This document shows positions 62,301 to 64,000 of a stretch of 64,000 nt of DNA, piece after piece. Location of the stretch: positions 1,178,001-1,242,000 of the forward strand of contig NZ_CP011663.1 in assembly GCF_001020205.1 (NCBI RefSeq). Direction: 5' to 3'. Position numbers and translations under genes: made by a program. The stretch comes from Clostridium sporogenes. Its GTDB lineage: Bacteria; Bacillota; Clostridia; Clostridiales; Clostridiaceae. How positions within the stretch are numbered: the first letter of the stretch is position 1; each line of letters opens with the position of its first letter. The notes below the pieces were generated by a model. That model did not search any database, was not told where the DNA came from, and saw only the letters and a program-made list of their open reading frames with translations.

Positions 62301-63606
62301 AGCTATAAGACCTAATAAAGGATTTGAATGTAAAATAGCAGCCTTACCTTATGATGTAGTAAATACTGATGAAGCTAGGGAAATAGGGGACAAAAACCCC
62401 TATTCTTTCCTGCATATAGATAGAGCAGAAATAGATCTAAATAAAGACATTAACCCTTATGACCAAAAAGTTTATGATAAGGCAAGAGAAAACTTAAATA
62501 CCATGATAAACAAAGAACTATTTATAAAAGAAGAAAAACCAATGTTATATATTTATAGTCTTAATATGAATGGAAATATCCAAACAGGCATAGTGGGTTG
62601 TTTATCTATTGACGATTATATGAATAATGTAATAAAAAAACATGAGCATACTAGAGAAGAAAAAGAATTAGATAGAATAAAACATGTAGATACCTGTAGT
62701 GCTCATACAGGACCTATATTTTTAACTTATAAATACCAAGATAAATTAAACACTATAATAGAAACATGGACTAAAAACAAAGCTTTATATGATTTTGTAG
62801 CAGAGGATGGAGTTAAGCATACAGTATGGCAAATAGACGACGAAAACACCACAAAAGAAATATGTCATATATTTAAAACTATACCTTCTGTTTATATAGC
62901 AGATGGACACCATAGAGCAGCTTCAGCTGTAAAAGTAGGGCTAAAAAGAAGAGAAGAAAATAAAAATTACACAGGAGAAGAAGAATTCAATTACTTTTTA
63001 GGTGTACTTTTCCCACATAAGGAATTAAAAATAATGGATTATAATAGAGTGGTAAAAGATACATTAGACTATACAGAGGAAGAATTTCTAAATAAAATAG
63101 AAGAAAAATTTATAGTAAGAGAGTACAACTCTAAATTACAAAATAAAAAAACTATAGAAAATTGTGAAGTAGGGCATGAATTACAAAGTGAAAAACTAGA
63201 AAAAATATCTTTAGAAGAGTTACAATATAGACCTAAAGAAAAATATGATTTTGGTATGTATTATAAAAATAAATGGTATGTATTAACCGCAAAACCAAAT
63301 ACATTTAATGCTGAGGATGAAGTAGAATCACTAGATGCTGCTATATTACAAAATAATTTATTAGAACCAATACTTAAAATAAAAGATCCAAGAAAGGATA
63401 ATAGAATAGATTTTGTAGGTGGTATAAGAGGGCTAAAAGTATTAGAAAAATTAGTGGACAAAACAGAAAATGGAGTAGCTTTTTCTATGTATCCTACAGC
63501 CATAGAAGAAATAATAAAAATAGCAGACAATAATAAGGTTATGCCACCAAAATCCACATGGTTTGAACCCAAATTAAGAAGCGGATTATTTATACATGAA
63601 ATATAA
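62278..63606 (+). CDS. DUF1015 family protein in the serine operon
   Basis: A 442-residue cytoplasmic protein of the DUF1015 family: FKAIRPNKGFECKIAALPYDVVN, KKHEHTREEKELDRIKHVDTCSAHTGPIFLTY, YIADGHHRAASAVKVG and MPPKSTWFEPKLRSGLFIHEI are family blocks. No enzymatic activity is established. It overlaps the end of serA by 23 bases, with AGGAGGAGAA as ribosome binding site, so the two are translated together under the serine T-box. A role in serine metabolism is thus likely; the operon lacks a phosphoserine phosphatase. Confidence 0.9.
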   Translation: MTILKSFKAIRPNKGFECKIAALPYDVVNTDEAREIGDKNPYSFLHIDRAEIDLNKDINPYDQKVYDKARENLNTMINKELFIKEEKPMLYIYSLNMNGNIQTGIVGCLSIDDYMNNVIKKHEHTREEKELDRIKHVDTCSAHTGPIFLTYKYQDKLNTIIETWTKNKALYDFVAEDGVKHTVWQIDDENTTKEICHIFKTIPSVYIADGHHRAASAVKVGLKRREENKNYTGEEEFNYFLGVLFPHKELKIMDYNRVVKDTLDYTEEEFLNKIEEKFIVREYNSKLQNKKTIENCEVGHELQSEKLEKISLEELQYRPKEKYDFGMYYKNKWYVLTAKPNTFNAEDEVESLDAAILQNNLLEPILKIKDPRKDNRIDFVGGIRGLKVLEKLVDKTENGVAFSMYPTAIEEIIKIADNNKVMPPKSTWFEPKLRSGLFIHEI

Positions 63607-63797
63607 TGAAATGCTAAAGGGGAAGTATTAGGGCGTTGAAAATATAAATATAAAGGGGAGTTCATTAATAAATAAAAAATTTCAAATAAGAATAAAAGAC
63701 AGTGAATAAGTTAGAGAAAAAGAAGTAAAAAGGACAAGATAAAATTAAAGTAAAGCAATAAAAAGGGAGCTTTATAGATAGAAAAACGGGGTAGAGG

Positions 63798-63872
63798 GAA
63801 TAAGGTTAAGTATTCATTTTCAATACTTTAGGTAGTATTGAAGAACAATATTGAAAAACCTTATTCTTTTTT
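63798..63872 (+). terminator. Terminator of the serine operon
   Basis: Outer stem GAATAAGGTT/AACCTTATTC (63798-63807, 63857-63866) encloses two small hairpins with AGTATT units. A T-rich tail follows. The remaining bases to 64000 hold no feature I can support. Confidence 0.75.
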
Positions 63873-64000
63873 ATTTTTTTCATTTATCTGATTGTATTCT
63901 TATATCAATCTAACGTATTTTTATCCAATATTTTTATGCTTGTTCAAGTAATAATTCTAAATACTTTTGGTATTTTCATATTTCCCATGATGTATGTCTA

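Noticed and set aside
1..64000. CRISPR array, tRNA or rRNA genes
   Set aside because: No regularly spaced identical repeats and no cloverleaf or rRNA-like sequences were recognised anywhere in the window.

Overview
The window is very AT-rich, densely coded DNA with clostridial gene content: two T-box leaders, a SAM-I riboswitch, a clostridial glpA/glpB/DUF1667 set, many long T-tailed hairpin terminators, and AGA/ATA-dominated codon use. The gene set resembles the proteolytic Clostridium botulinum / C. sporogenes group. That is an inference from general resemblance, not a database match. I see no rRNA, tRNA, prophage, intact insertion sequence or CRISPR array.

Layout. 1-4.3 kb: 5' part of an ABC-F ATPase, a YjiH-like membrane protein, an ArsC/Spx-fold protein and a radical SAM protein. 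4.3-9.1 kb: glycerol-3-phosphate oxidation operon (FAD dehydrogenase with a [2Fe-2S] tail, FAD oxidoreductase, DUF1667 protein) behind a strong leader hairpin, then glpT. 9.1-13.9 kb: arginine T-box and argS, a 290-bp palindromic repeat, a GC-richer structured segment, an aminotransferase with atypical codon use, and a CBS protein. 14.1-16.3 kb: feoA-feoB and a small Cys-rich Feo protein on the minus strand behind a Fur-box-like site. 16.6-20.2 kb: PilZ protein, HAD phosphatase and a secreted two-CBM chitinase. 20.3-25.3 kb: SAM-I riboswitch, metN-metI-metQ-metQ2 and an M20 amidohydrolase. 25.8-36.8 kb: housekeeping and regulatory genes (RNase H-like, TetR, FadR-type, YitT, gltX, a GAPDH with NADP-type residues, a beta-CASP nuclease, HD protein, aldehyde dehydrogenase).

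36.8-42.5 kb: two AlsT-type symporters on the minus strand, then a marR-MATE efflux pair with a large operator. 42.7-51.5 kb: TPR protein, DUF2971 protein, a YnjBCD-like ABC importer, DUF2156 protein, GNAT enzyme and thioredoxin-like protein. 51.5-52.1 kb: two further palindromic elements. 52.1-59.2 kb: birA, a cysteine-less HMA protein, CBS protein, orphan histidine kinase, two tiny genes, a degenerate patatin and mgtE. 59.6-63.6 kb: serine T-box operon (class V aminotransferase, SerA, DUF1015).

Regulation by RNA dominates the window. The T-box specifiers read AGA before argS and UCC before the serine operon, which agrees with the gene functions. The most interesting candidate is the mgtE leader: the Shine-Dalgarno sequence lies inside a perfect hairpin, and an upstream two-stem structure contains the strand that could open it. 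This has the architecture of a translational riboswitch and does not look like the known M-box. A second theme is a family of long palindromic, transposase-less elements (copies near 11.5, 25.4 and 51.5 kb), plus an unrelated palindrome at 51.9 kb.
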